This document shows, one piece after another, positions 8,031 through 16,287 of a stretch of 37,859 bases of DNA; position 1 is the first letter of the stretch, and every line of letters begins with the position of its first letter. The translations under genes and the position numbers were made by a program. The DNA is from an uncultured bacterium (GTDB lineage Bacteria; Cyanobacteriota; Vampirovibrionia; Gastranaerophilales; Gastranaerophilaceae). Under the pieces are notes generated by a model. That model had not been told where the DNA came from, searched no databases, and was given only the letters and a program-made list of their open reading frames with translations. Location: contig CADBXV010000015.1 of the NCBI GenBank assembly GCA_902798645.1, positions 1 through 37,859 on the forward strand. Reading direction: 5' to 3'.

Positions 8031-9359
8031 TTACTTTTGTTGAGGCTTAAGAACACTTATTACTGCATGATCAAGATTCAAGTATTTTTTTGCAGCCTCC
8101 TCGAGGTCTTTTGTCGTTATACTTTCACAAACAGGTATATATTCTTCAGCCAATGCCAAATCGTCACATACTGTCATATAATACCCAATGGTTTCTCCTA
8201 TATCCGATACTGTTTCAACTTCACAAGCAAAACGTGATTTGACTTTCTTTTTAGCTTTATTAAGTTCTCTTTCCGTAATATTTTCTTTGATTTTCTCAAT
8301 CTCACTCTTTACAAGTTCAATCGCCTTTTCTTTGTATTCAGGGTTAAAATTCGCTTGAATAAAGAAGTTGCAGCCATCTCTAAAGTCGTAATTTTCTGCA
8401 TCTATTATATTAAAAATTTGTTCTTCCTGATTTTCTATAAGATTTTGATAAAGTCTTGAGCTTGAACCTTCGCCTAAGATTATTGCCAGCATCTCAAGCA
8501 GAATAACATTTCTCAAATCTTTCGCAGGTGCGCCTAAAAATCCGAACATCATAAATGAAGAATTTATATTAGCTTCATTTTCAACGTAAACCTGTTCTTT
8601 TACCTGTTCTTCCGGTTTAATATTCCTTTCCGGAGGCTCCGGTCTTTCTCCCCAATTGAATTCACTTACTACTTTGTTTAAAACTTTTTCCGAATCAAAA
8701 TCGCCGACTACAATCGTTGTTACATTCTTCGGGGAATAAAAAGTTCTGTAGTAATCCATTATTTCCTGCTGCGAAACTTGTGATATAATCTCAGGTGTTC
8801 CTATTACATCACGTTTATACGGATGAGAAGCATACATAGCGTGGTTTGTAGCGTTATAAACTTTTGTCCACGGCTGATCTTTTCTCATTCTTATTTCTTC
8901 AATAACAACGTGGCGTTCTCTTTTATCGGTTACATTTTTATCATTAATATCAAACGGCGCTCCCATTTCATAATCAGGAATTACCGGATCGGTCATCATA
9001 TCTGCATGAAGTTCTATTGCTGTGTTAAAGTTTTCATCACCTTCGCCCTTTGGTAAAGTTACATAGTAAAAAGTATAATCTTTCCAAGTTGCAGCATTAA
9101 CTATTGCACCTTTAGCTTCAAGTATTTTATCAAACTCACCGGCTTTGTGTTTATGAGTGCCTTTAAACATAAGATGTTCAAGAAAATGTGATATACCGTT
9201 ATTTTTATCATTTTCATTAATAGAACCGGTTTTAACCCACGAAGATACATTAACCATATCTCCTTCTTTGTGTGCCAAAACTATTTTATGTCCGTTTTCT
9301 TGCTCATATATTTCAACTTCTCTTGTTAAAAACGGATATTTGACTAATGTTTTTTTCAT
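8031..9359 (-). CDS. M16 family zinc metallopeptidase
   Basis: An insulinase/mitochondrial-processing-peptidase-type protein of 442 aa. The zinc site is the inverted HxxEH motif HFLEH (58-62), with the distal zinc Glu in VVIEEIRM (about 154-155). The C-terminal half has the usual inactive M16 domain. The start is set at ATG 9359 (MKKTLVKYPF...) because GCGAGG lies 7 nt upstream; an in-frame GTG/ATG-like start 24 nt earlier has none. No signal peptide is seen, so it is probably cytosolic. Single-gene M16B proteins of this length usually act as homodimers on peptides. It is not next to a pqq or other cofactor operon, so the substrate is unknown. Confidence 0.93.
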   Translation of the reverse strand: MKKTLVKYPFLTREVEIYEQENGHKIVLAHKEGDMVNVSSWVKTGSINENDKNNGISHFLEHLMFKGTHKHKAGEFDKILEAKGAIVNAATWKDYTFYYVTLPKGEGDENFNTAIELHADMMTDPVIPDYEMGAPFDINDKNVTDKRERHVVIEEIRMRKDQPWTKVYNATNHAMYASHPYKRDVIGTPEIISQVSQQEIMDYYRTFYSPKNVTTIVVGDFDSEKVLNKVVSEFNWGERPEPPERNIKPEEQVKEQVYVENEANINSSFMMFGFLGAPAKDLRNVILLEMLAIILGEGSSSRLYQNLIENQEEQIFNIIDAENYDFRDGCNFFIQANFNPEYKEKAIELVKSEIEKIKENITERELNKAKKKVKSRFACEVETVSDIGETIGYYMTVCDDLALAEEYIPVCESITTKDLEEAAKKYLNLDHAVISVLKPQQK

Positions 9360-9420
9360 ATTATAACCTCGCAATGATACCATTTCATTATATAAGGTAT
9401 GTACTAATTTTACAAATCAT

Positions 9421-9462
9421 AAAGCGTAGGCTTTTTGGTAATTACCAAAAAGCCTACGCTTT
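9421..9462. repeat. 42-bp perfect palindrome
   Basis: Two 21-nt perfect arms (AAAGCGTAGGCTTTTTGGTAA and its complement) with no spacer. It lies upstream of the M16 peptidase gene and at the 3' end of a possible minus-strand transcript from ~9700. It may be a terminator without a long U-tract, or a cruciform or mobile-element end. Confidence 0.85.
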
Positions 9463-9705
9463 AACCCGATAATCTCCTATCCCAAAGGTCTGATATATAG
9501 TTCAACTATATACTGCCTCTCCTAAAATCTCTTTAATTTTGATTGTGATAATTTTCAAAAATACTATACTGATTGTTTTGTCGGGCTTAAAAATTTTTAA
9601 TTCTTCTCTCAAATATCTAATACTTAATCTACGGGTAAATTATCTTTTAACTTTTACCCCTCCTCCTTTAAGTTTGGTAGCCATCACTCCTTTCTGGTAT
9701 GTTTA
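9421..9705 (-). ncRNA. Possible small transcription unit, coding status unclear
   Basis: On the minus strand a promoter-like pair (TTGATT 9730-9735, 17-nt spacer, TACTAT 9707-9712) is followed by AAAGGAGTGATG at 9693-9682. The ATG opens a 14-codon frame rich in Lys/Gly that contains a second SD-like AGGAGGAGGGG and ends in TAA at 9640-9642. The same frame then stays open for 45 more codons (RRLSIRYLREELKIF...) to 9502. A TATATAGTT/AACTATATA hairpin lies at 9492-9510 and the unit ends at the 42-bp palindrome. It may be an sRNA, a leader peptide, or a small gene broken by one stop codon. The AGGAG-to-ATG gap is only 2 nt, which is too short for efficient initiation. No other gene is seen between 9360 and 9893. 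Confidence 0.35.
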
Positions 9706-9706
9706 T

Positions 9707-9735
9707 ATAGTATGACCGTATAAGAAGATAATCAA
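9707..9735 (-). promoter_or_regulatory. Putative promoter of the 9.4-9.7 kb unit
   Basis: TTGATT, 17-nt spacer, TACTAT on the minus strand; predicted start near 9700. Confidence 0.5.
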
Positions 9736-9893
9736 GTAAAGAAATGACTAAAAAGTTTTACAATTGACCATGCTCCCCATGCCTATTAAGTAAAATTCGG
9801 ATTTACAAAAATTTACCTTAATATAGGGTTACATGGTTATTGACAAAATATATTGATAAAGAGATATACAAATTTATTGAACTACAGACCTGC

Positions 9894-10163
9894 TTAGTAT
9901 GAATTAGGTGTAAAAGGGGTGTTTATTTCTTTGTTACAATTACCGAATTGGCAACCCAAACTTCCCTGCATTCTGATACCTTCCTGATTTTGAGTTCTGC
10001 TGAATGATCCGCCTGTGCGTGAAGGATTTTGTATACCGTTTGAATTATTCATGTTTAATTTACTATTGATTGTATTGTTGTTTTGAAATAACGGCATAAT
10101 AGGGCATAGTGCGCAAGATGGCAGGGCTAAAATTAAAGCAAAAACTAATAAAAACTTTTTCAT
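9894..10163 (-). CDS. Small exported protein, possible lipoprotein
   Basis: An 89-aa protein with a Lys-Lys start and hydrophobic signal (MKKFLLVFALILALPSC...). Cys17 in LPSC could be a lipidated cysteine, though Pro at -2 is unusual; cleavage by signal peptidase I is the alternative. The mature part is Asn/Gln/Ser rich with further cysteines (C20 and a CQFGNC pair), compatible with a disulfide in the periplasm or on the surface. The ribosome site is GGGAGG. I do not recognise a family. It lies downstream of ispE on the same strand but has its own leader of about 77 nt. Confidence 0.7.
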   Translation of the reverse strand: MKKFLLVFALILALPSCALCPIMPLFQNNNTINSKLNMNNSNGIQNPSRTGGSFSRTQNQEGIRMQGSLGCQFGNCNKEINTPFTPNSY

Positions 10164-10240
10164 AAATGGTACCTCCCAAATTAATTGTAGGAGATATTAC
10201 GTGTTTAGCATTATCCGTTCCGGCTAGGTAAAAATGATAT

Positions 10241-11089
10241 TTATGCGACGGAACAACCATTCGGAATAAAATGTAAACCGCTTATTACTTGATAATCGTT
10301 TGGGAATTCAATGTTTTTGATATCTTCTAAAATAAAATAAGCAGAGCCTGAGCCTGACATGATAGAATTCGGCAATTTTGATTTTATGTATTGAAGTTCA
10401 TTATAATCATCAAAAACAGCGTATTCCAAATCATTGTATAAAAACTTGCCAATTTCTTGTCCGTTATTTAATGCATCTATCATTTTTTCAGTGTTATGAT
10501 ATTTTGGTTTCTCTGTTTTTGATGCATATTTTGTATAAGCTTCTTTTGCGGAAATACCAAGGTTTTTTGGTTTTATTAACGTAACCGGCATATTTATGTA
10601 CGGAAGTTTTTCTACATTTTCACCTCTTGAAGTTGCATGCAGACATCCGCCTTCCAAACAAACATTAAGGTCAGAGCCGAGTTTTGCACATATAAAATGC
10701 ATTTTGTCTTTTGATAAGATATTGTTGAATAAAAGATTTAAACCTAATATAGTTCCTGCACCGTCAGTACTTCCGCCGGCAAGCCCTGCCGAGATAGGAA
10801 TATTTTTTTCTATATTGATTTTTATTTGGTAATTTTCTAATCCTGTTTCTTGCAAAAATAAATCTGCAGCTTTATATACGAGATTTTTTTCGTTATAAGG
10901 AATACCCTCGCTGTTACCCGAAAGTTCAATTATTGTCTTATCAGACTTCTGAACGGAAATGCTTAAATAATCATAAAGGCTTATTAATTGCATAATACTG
11001 TTAATATTATGAAATCCGTCTTCCCTTCTGTTTACAACTTCCAGCGTTAAGTTTAATTTTGCCGGACATTTTATTTTTATTTCATTCAT
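10241..11089 (-). CDS. ispE: 4-diphosphocytidyl-2-C-methyl-D-erythritol kinase
   Basis: IspE is the GHMP kinase that phosphorylates CDP-methylerythritol in the MEP isoprenoid pathway. The 282-aa protein has the N-terminal CPAKLNLTLEV motif with the substrate Lys11, the GHMP ATP loop PISAGLAGGSTDGAG (98-112) with Asp109, and the C-terminal MSGSGSAYF glycine motif. No other MEP gene is adjacent. There is no Shine-Dalgarno: an extended -10 (TGaTAAAAT) ends exactly 6 nt before ATG, predicting a leaderless transcript. The start codon choice fits family N-termini. Confidence 0.95.
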   Translation of the reverse strand: MNEIKIKCPAKLNLTLEVVNRREDGFHNINSIMQLISLYDYLSISVQKSDKTIIELSGNSEGIPYNEKNLVYKAADLFLQETGLENYQIKINIEKNIPISAGLAGGSTDGAGTILGLNLLFNNILSKDKMHFICAKLGSDLNVCLEGGCLHATSRGENVEKLPYINMPVTLIKPKNLGISAKEAYTKYASKTEKPKYHNTEKMIDALNNGQEIGKFLYNDLEYAVFDDYNELQYIKSKLPNSIMSGSGSAYFILEDIKNIEFPNDYQVISGLHFIPNGCSVA

Positions 11090-11104
11090 AAAATAATTTT
11101 ATCA
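11090..11104 (-). promoter_or_regulatory. Extended -10 of leaderless ispE
   Basis: Minus-strand TGaTAAAAT (11096-11104) then TATTTT and the ispE ATG. No convincing -35 is seen. Confidence 0.5.
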
Positions 11105-11132
11105 CAAGAGTATGTTAATAATTTAAACAAAC

Positions 11133-11162
11133 AAAAACCGGTTTTTAAAAACCGGTTTTTTA
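11133..11162 (-). terminator. Terminator after the exoprotein gene
   Basis: The unit AAAAACCGGTTTTT occurs twice in direct tandem and each copy is itself palindromic; the whole folds into a long hairpin with T-rich ends on either strand. It lies 40 nt past the stop of the exoprotein gene and before ispE. Confidence 0.8.
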
Positions 11163-11201
11163 TTTTCCCATCTTTCATCTTTTCTATTAGCTTGCCTTTT
11201 A

Positions 11202-13208
11202 TTAGTCGCCCATCATCGGATATGCTCTTACTACAGTTACTGAGCCGTCAACATTCTTTCTGCAAGGATTAGGATCATCGTCATCTAAGTCTGCTGCGTA
11301 TGCAACCGGTGTGCTGACAAGTGGTTTTGTAGGATCTTCAGGTACCCAGTTTCTGAGTCTTACGTTGTCATCAGAAGGAGGATTTGGATTACTTTCTTCT
11401 CTGCTTGGTGGAACTTGTCTATCCGGTCCGATTAAGTATGTCTTGTCTTCGGTTGGTTTCAATGTCGGTTGGTTGTATCCGCCATCAGCCAAGTCATATG
11501 TTATTACTTCATCAGGTCTGATTGTTACAACTTTACCGTCACGAATGTTTGTATAGTTTGTTGTAAAATCTCTGCCTTCAAATTCAACTTTTAAGTAATC
11601 TGTTTCAGGACCTACGTTAATGTTTCTAGCGTGAACATCCGGACCTTGAACATCGATTCTTTTTCTGTATGCAGTGATGTTGATATCACCTGCATCAGCA
11701 CCTGTAAGAACTACATCACCGTTTGATGCTATATAAACTTGTGAGTCTTTTGGTGTTTCAATATTTGTAATTTTACCGCCTGCAATGTGTGTATATCCGT
11801 GGCTCTTGATGTCTTTCGGAATGTATCTGTAATTTTCCATTATATCAATAATTTGATCTTCTGTTTTTAACACATTTCCGTTTTCATCTGTATAATCAGA
11901 GATTGCACCTATGTAACCGTTTGATTTGAATTTGTATTCATTTGCAGTTAAAACCGCTTTATCATTTGTTAGTACATTTAATTTTTCTGATGCTAAATCA
12001 ATTTTATTAGCATTAACATCAATTGTGGTTGTAACGTGACCATTGTTTGCGTGAGCAGTCAAGTCACCGCCAACTTCCAATTTACCGTTTAATAATCTGT
12101 CTTCTTCAAAATTGTAGTTACCTATGTGAATGTTATTTTCAGAATTAATTGTCGCATTTCCGCCGATTTTATTTTTACCGATTACGTGAGTGAAATGTTT
12201 ATAACCATAAGGGTTTTCAGATTCTGCAATTGTTGTTAAATTCATATCTTCGCCGACTTGAACATTACCGACTTCCAAAAAACCGCCTCCGTTTGTCATA
12301 TTCAAGTTTCCGTCAACCTTAGTGTTTCTTGCGTACATCAAAGTTCCGTTTGCTTTTGCATTAACATCACCCGTAACATGAAGAACTTCACCGTTATCAA
12401 CATAGTTAAGAGCAACACTGCCGTTAGAATTAATATTTAAATCTCCGTTAAATTGACCGCCTGTAACAGTCTTAACAATACCTCTGTCAGAAGTGATATA
12501 AACATCGCCGTTTACTTGAACTGCTTCAAGTCTTACTGCTTGAGTTTCTGTTAAGTTGCCTGTTGTAGGGTTAACAAAGTAATCTTGACCGTTTGTTGTT
12601 GTAAAGTGAACATTACCTTTTCCGTTATTTGCAGTAAATGCTGATTTAACTACATTCATATTGTTACCGATAATGTTAATATCACCGCCTACCGAGAAAT
12701 CGGAATTTTTAATTGTTACCGCACCAACTGCAGTATCAGAGAATGTCGGATTGCTTAAGTTCATGTTTGCAGTATTAAATGCTTGAGTTGTAATCATTGC
12801 ATCACCTGCTGTTGAGAATTTAGCACCGTCAAACAAAACACCGTTCGGGTTAGAGATGATTAATTGGCTGATTCCGCTATTTGCATTAATTTGACCGTAG
12901 ATGTTAGTCATTCCTTGATTAACTGTGTTGATAACAGTTAAACCGTTTGCTCCGTTTACCGCATTAAAGTTTAATGTTTCATTTGCGTTAACATTTAATG
13001 TATCCCAATTAACGTGAGTATTTGCATCAAAATTTAATGTTGCGGAATTATTTCCTGTTGTCATACCAGCAAAACCGCCGGTTGTGCTGTTAATTACAGC
13101 TCCGCCGTTTCCGGCACCTAAACCTGTGTCCATTGAAGCTGATACTTGCATTACTGCAAACATTGTTGTTAAGACTAATGCTGATACTTTTAAATTGATG
13201 TTTTTCAT
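11202..13208 (-). CDS. Two-partner-secretion-like exoprotein (haemagglutinin N-terminal domain)
   Basis: A 668-aa secreted protein. A signal peptide covers about residues 1-25 (cleavage near VSA-S). Residues ~30-150 match the filamentous-haemagglutinin activity (TPS) domain, with VNWDTLNVNANETLNFN, YGQINAN and the hallmark ISNPNGVLF (118-126). Residues ~150-560 are repetitive short beta strands (GDVxxxxDG, GDxNxxxxG) typical of a right-handed beta helix. The C-terminal ~100 residues are Pro/Asp rich. TPS proteins are exported through a TpsB/FhaC outer-membrane channel; no such gene is in this window. The ribosome site is GAGGA, and the gene diverges from the decarboxylase. Likely role: surface adhesion; the target is unknown. 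Confidence 0.88.
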   Translation of the reverse strand: MKNINLKVSALVLTTMFAVMQVSASMDTGLGAGNGGAVINSTTGGFAGMTTGNNSATLNFDANTHVNWDTLNVNANETLNFNAVNGANGLTVINTVNQGMTNIYGQINANSGISQLIISNPNGVLFDGAKFSTAGDAMITTQAFNTANMNLSNPTFSDTAVGAVTIKNSDFSVGGDINIIGNNMNVVKSAFTANNGKGNVHFTTTNGQDYFVNPTTGNLTETQAVRLEAVQVNGDVYITSDRGIVKTVTGGQFNGDLNINSNGSVALNYVDNGEVLHVTGDVNAKANGTLMYARNTKVDGNLNMTNGGGFLEVGNVQVGEDMNLTTIAESENPYGYKHFTHVIGKNKIGGNATINSENNIHIGNYNFEEDRLLNGKLEVGGDLTAHANNGHVTTTIDVNANKIDLASEKLNVLTNDKAVLTANEYKFKSNGYIGAISDYTDENGNVLKTEDQIIDIMENYRYIPKDIKSHGYTHIAGGKITNIETPKDSQVYIASNGDVVLTGADAGDINITAYRKRIDVQGPDVHARNINVGPETDYLKVEFEGRDFTTNYTNIRDGKVVTIRPDEVITYDLADGGYNQPTLKPTEDKTYLIGPDRQVPPSREESNPNPPSDDNVRLRNWVPEDPTKPLVSTPVAYAADLDDDDPNPCRKNVDGSVTVVRAYPMMGD

Positions 13209-13393
13209 AATATAATCCTCTTTTTTACTTTTCCTATATCTTTAAAAAGTATTTTGAATTTATGAAATTGCTTTTTTGTAACAAAAATTTACAAAATTAA
13301 ATTTTATGCACAACATTCTGTGAAAAAGTTAGCAAAAAATATTTTTTTCGGATATTATACTTATTAGTAAATATTAACTAAGGAAGAAAAGAT

Positions 13394-14833
13394 TTGACTA
13401 AAGACTTAAGACAAGAAACAAATACAGAGAATAAAATTGACGTAAAAGCCCCGATAGTAGAAGCTTTAAAGACAGCGTATGAAAATCCCACATACCAGTT
13501 CCATATTCCCGGACATACTAAAGGAAAAGCCATTTTTAAAGACTTTAGAAAACTAATCGGAGAAAAAGCTTTAAGTCTTGATACAACGGATGAGTTTGAT
13601 AACCTCGGCACACTTCATCCGGCAACCGGCCCTATAAAAGAAGCACAAGAACTTGCTGCTGAAGCTTTTGGCGCAAGAAAAACTTTCTTCCTCCTTAACG
13701 GCTCTACGGCAGGAAATTTAGCAGTAGCAATGGCATTAACTAAAAAAGGTCAAAAAGTTATTGTTAACAGAAATTGCCACCGCTCAATTCTTACAGGTCT
13801 TATAATATCCGGCGCCGAACCTGTTTGGGTTTGCCCTACAAGAATAGACGATTGGTCTATTTGGGGAAATATTGAAGCTTCACAGATTGAAGAATTGCTC
13901 CGAAAAGACAAAGACATTTCTATGGTTTGGGTTACAAATCCGACATATGAAGGTGTTGTATCAGATATCAAATCAATAAGTGCAGTATGTAAAAAATATA
14001 ATGTACCGCTTATTGTAGACGAAGCGCATGGCTGTCTGTGGAATTTTAACAAACATCTTCCCGAAACAGCTCTTAAGCTCGGAGCAGATGCGGTTGTTCA
14101 TTCTCTCCACAAAACCGGCGGAAGCATGAGTCAAACTTCTATGCTCCACATCTCAAAAGAGTCATGCCTTGACGAAAAAAGTATTGAAAAAGCTTTAAAA
14201 CTTTTACATACAACAAGTCCTTCTTTGATACTTCTTGCAAGCCTTGATGCCGCAAGAGCAAATTTGCAAACTCAACAAGGCTTAAAACAAATTGACAAAG
14301 CTGTTGCAAATGCGAAATACTTAAGAAAACGTCTTGATGAAATTCCTAATCTCCATCAATTAAAAGCAGATTTCGGGTATAAAACCGATGTAACAAAAGT
14401 ATTTATAAAAATTGACGGACTTTCCGGAAAACGTCTTGAATCAATTTTAGAAATAGATTTTGGTATCGAAGTTGAATCGGCTTCCGACATAGGTGTTTTA
14501 ATATTGTGTAATCTCGGTAATAAGCGCTCTGATTTTAAATATCTTGCAGATGCTCTTGAAAAAATCGCATCAGAAAATCATAAAGATATTTATTATCTTG
14601 AAAAACGTAAACATATGCCAATGTTAGAACCAAAAATCATGATGAGTTTAAGAGATGCGTTTTATTTTGACAAAGAAACCGTTAGAAAAGAAGATGCAAT
14701 CGGTCGAATTTCTGCGGAAGTTGTTGCGGAATGTCCTCCGGGAATATCAATTTTGCTTCCGGGGGAACTTATAACAGAAGAACATTTGCCGTACCTTAAC
14801 GACTACGAAACTTTGGAAGTTGTGAAGAGGTAA
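13394..14833 (+). CDS. Orn/Lys/Arg decarboxylase family protein (PLP)
   Basis: A PLP-dependent fold-type I decarboxylase of the small (479 aa) class found in Gram-positives and Cyanobacteria, which lacks the N-terminal wing domain of the large E. coli enzymes. Seen: HIPGHTKGK (37-45), NGSTAGN (102-108), VDEAHG (208-213) and the PLP lysine in HSLHKTGGS (Lys240). The C-terminal domain includes CPPGISILLPGE. Substrate (Arg, Lys or Orn) cannot be read from sequence; in Cyanobacteria this class is often arginine decarboxylase for polyamines. The start is TTG at 13394 after AAGGA; no nearby ATG fits. It is transcribed alone, divergent from the exoprotein gene. Confidence 0.93.
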   Translation: MTKDLRQETNTENKIDVKAPIVEALKTAYENPTYQFHIPGHTKGKAIFKDFRKLIGEKALSLDTTDEFDNLGTLHPATGPIKEAQELAAEAFGARKTFFLLNGSTAGNLAVAMALTKKGQKVIVNRNCHRSILTGLIISGAEPVWVCPTRIDDWSIWGNIEASQIEELLRKDKDISMVWVTNPTYEGVVSDIKSISAVCKKYNVPLIVDEAHGCLWNFNKHLPETALKLGADAVVHSLHKTGGSMSQTSMLHISKESCLDEKSIEKALKLLHTTSPSLILLASLDAARANLQTQQGLKQIDKAVANAKYLRKRLDEIPNLHQLKADFGYKTDVTKVFIKIDGLSGKRLESILEIDFGIEVESASDIGVLILCNLGNKRSDFKYLADALEKIASENHKDIYYLEKRKHMPMLEPKIMMSLRDAFYFDKETVRKEDAIGRISAEVVAECPPGISILLPGELITEEHLPYLNDYETLEVVKR

Positions 14834-14900
14834 AACATATCAGGGATACTGTTCACGCACCAATATCAAATCTGTAACCCGGAAAAATTATACCAATTAT

Positions 14901-14922
14901 TGTCAGGCGGAACCTGACCTGC
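14901..14922 (+). repeat. TGTCAGG palindromic repeat, copy 2
   Basis: TGTCAGGC-GGA-ACCTGACCTGC, 20 of 22 positions identical to copy 1. It is paired with the inverted copy at 14976. Confidence 0.8.
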
Positions 14923-14975
14923 TTTTATTGCAGTGGAAAGTTGAAAGTTTTGTAAAAGCTTATATTTTCAGTTAA

Positions 14976-14994
14976 AGTCAGGATTCACCTGACA
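14976..14994 (-). repeat. TGTCAGG palindromic repeat, copy 3
   Basis: Minus-strand TGTCAGGTGAATCCTGACT, inverted relative to copy 2, so the pair can form one larger stem. It may serve as the terminator of the decarboxylase gene; an AT-rich hairpin (AACTAAAATAA and complement, 14997-15030) follows. Confidence 0.7.
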
Positions 14995-15106
14995 AAAACT
15001 AAAATAAGACTACAAATTTTTATTTTAGTTGAAAATGGAAAAATATTTTAAAACAACAACAGCAGGGTGTTTTGTTTGACATACTCTGCCACTTAAAATT
15101 ATTCAT

Positions 15107-15120
15107 GTTAAAATACTTGT
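15107..15120 (+). promoter_or_regulatory. Extended -10 of leaderless tsaE
   Basis: TGtTAAAAT (TAAAAT at 15109-15114) then ACTTGT and the tsaE ATG; there is no ribosome site. A TTGACA at 15076 is too far away (27 nt) for a normal -35. Confidence 0.5.
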
Positions 15121-15591
15121 ATGGATAAATTTGTTCAAAAATGTTCGACAATAGAAGATACTAAACAACTGGCATACAAATTTGCATCTTTAATCAAAGA
15201 TTCCGGCTGTTTTGTTAACCTGTTTGGTGAAATCGGTGCAGGAAAGACCGCCTTTGTAAAGCTTGTAGCGGAAGCTCTCGGTATAAAAGAAAAAGTTACA
15301 AGTCCCAGTTTTGTTATTCTTAATGAATATCACAGTGCTTCAATTCCCGTTTATCATTTTGATTTATACAGACTTGAACATACAGGAATAAGCACAATTA
15401 CGGAAGAACTTAGGGAATATTCCGAGGGGAAAAAGATTACTTTTGTTGAGTGGGCGGAATTCTCTCAGGGAGAGCTTCCGTTTGAAAGAATTGAAGTGAA
15501 TGTAACCTATGATGACGATGATTCAAGGATTTATGAATTCAAGTCTATTGGTGACAAAAACAGATTTATTATAGAAGGTTTACGTGCATGA
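15121..15591 (+). CDS. tsaE: tRNA t6A biosynthesis ATPase TsaE
   Basis: TsaE is the ATPase of the TsaB-TsaD-TsaE complex that completes N6-threonylcarbamoyl-adenosine at position 37 of ANN-decoding tRNAs. The 156-aa protein has the P-loop GEIGAGKT (36-43), the TSPSF motif (60-64) and the HFDLYRL motif (79-85), with a conserved FVEWAE region after them. The ATG follows a -10-like TAAAAT by 6 nt with no ribosome site (leaderless candidate). Its stop overlaps the tsaB start by 4 nt, so the two are coupled. Confidence 0.95.
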   Translation: MDKFVQKCSTIEDTKQLAYKFASLIKDSGCFVNLFGEIGAGKTAFVKLVAEALGIKEKVTSPSFVILNEYHSASIPVYHFDLYRLEHTGISTITEELREYSEGKKITFVEWAEFSQGELPFERIEVNVTYDDDDSRIYEFKSIGDKNRFIIEGLRA

Positions 15592-16202
15592 AAATATTAG
15601 CATTTGATACTTGTCTTGATGAAACATATATTACATTGAATGATGATAACAAAATTATTAAAAGTGAGGTAATTTTTTCGGATGGAGAAAATTACCATTC
15701 CGCATATCTTATATCCACAATTGTCAAGGTTTTAAAAGGTGCCGGTATGGAACCTAAAGATATAGATATGATAGCAACTGATATCGGGCCGGGAAGTTTT
15801 ACCGGAATAAGAGCTTGCGTTACCGTTGCAAGGGTTTTAGCGCAACAGCTGAATATTAAATCTGTCGGAGTTTCTTCTTTAGAAGTTTTATCTGAAATTT
15901 TAGGTGATAATGATTTAGTTGCATTAGATGCAAGAAAAAACAAAGCATATATTTATGACGGAGAAATAAAAGGTGCTGTTGAACTTGAAAAAGTTGATGA
16001 GCTTGTAAAAGGGCGCAGAGTAATTACGGATAACAGTTTAAAAGACCGTCTGAGTCAAAATGCAGAAACGGTAATATCATATCAGGAAGGAAGCTACCCT
16101 CTTGGAGATATATTGTCGAAACTGGCATTAAAAAAAGAAGAAACTGACTGGAGAAAATTGAAACCTTTGTACATCCAACCTCCGCCTGTTTTTGGAAAGT
16201 AA
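15588..16202 (+). CDS. tsaB: tRNA t6A biosynthesis protein TsaB
   Basis: TsaB is the catalytically inactive ASKHA-fold partner that holds TsaD in the t6A-forming complex. The 204-aa protein starts MKILAFDT and contains TDIGPGSFTGIR (64-75), the family hallmark. It overlaps tsaE by ATGA. tsaD is not in this window. A 12-bp stem follows at 16209-16251. Confidence 0.94.
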   Translation: MKILAFDTCLDETYITLNDDNKIIKSEVIFSDGENYHSAYLISTIVKVLKGAGMEPKDIDMIATDIGPGSFTGIRACVTVARVLAQQLNIKSVGVSSLEVLSEILGDNDLVALDARKNKAYIYDGEIKGAVELEKVDELVKGRRVITDNSLKDRLSQNAETVISYQEGSYPLGDILSKLALKKEETDWRKLKPLYIQPPPVFGK

Positions 16203-16208
16203 CAAAAA

Positions 16209-16251
16209 ATTTGACTGCAAAACTCTGAGATAGAGAAAATTGCAGTCAAAT
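16209..16251. terminator. Possible terminator between tsaB and ppiC-like gene
   Basis: ATTTGACTGCAA and its perfect complement enclose a 19-nt loop between two convergent genes. There is no strong U-tract. Confidence 0.5.
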
Positions 16252-16287
16252 ACTTAAATGTTGTTCATCCGATTTCTGTTATTTATC

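Noticed and set aside
9502..9684. Stop-codon readthrough or recoding at the TAA of the 9.4-9.7 kb unit
   Set aside because: TAA recoding is not known for this group; 45 open codons are not rare in such AT-rich DNA. Kept only as a possible broken gene or RNA.
9840..9870. Plus-strand TTGACA with a TATACA about 19 nt downstream
   Set aside because: It would transcribe antisense to the mini-lipoprotein gene and the spacing is poor; no target gene.
10063..10260. Minus-strand 65-codon frame overlapping the mini-lipoprotein and ispE end
   Set aside because: It overlaps a gene with a signal peptide and good ribosome site and has no features of its own.
15076..15081. TTGACA upstream of tsaE as a -35
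   Set aside because: It is 27 nt from the TAAAAT box; the hexamer at the correct distance (TTATTC) is not a good -10.
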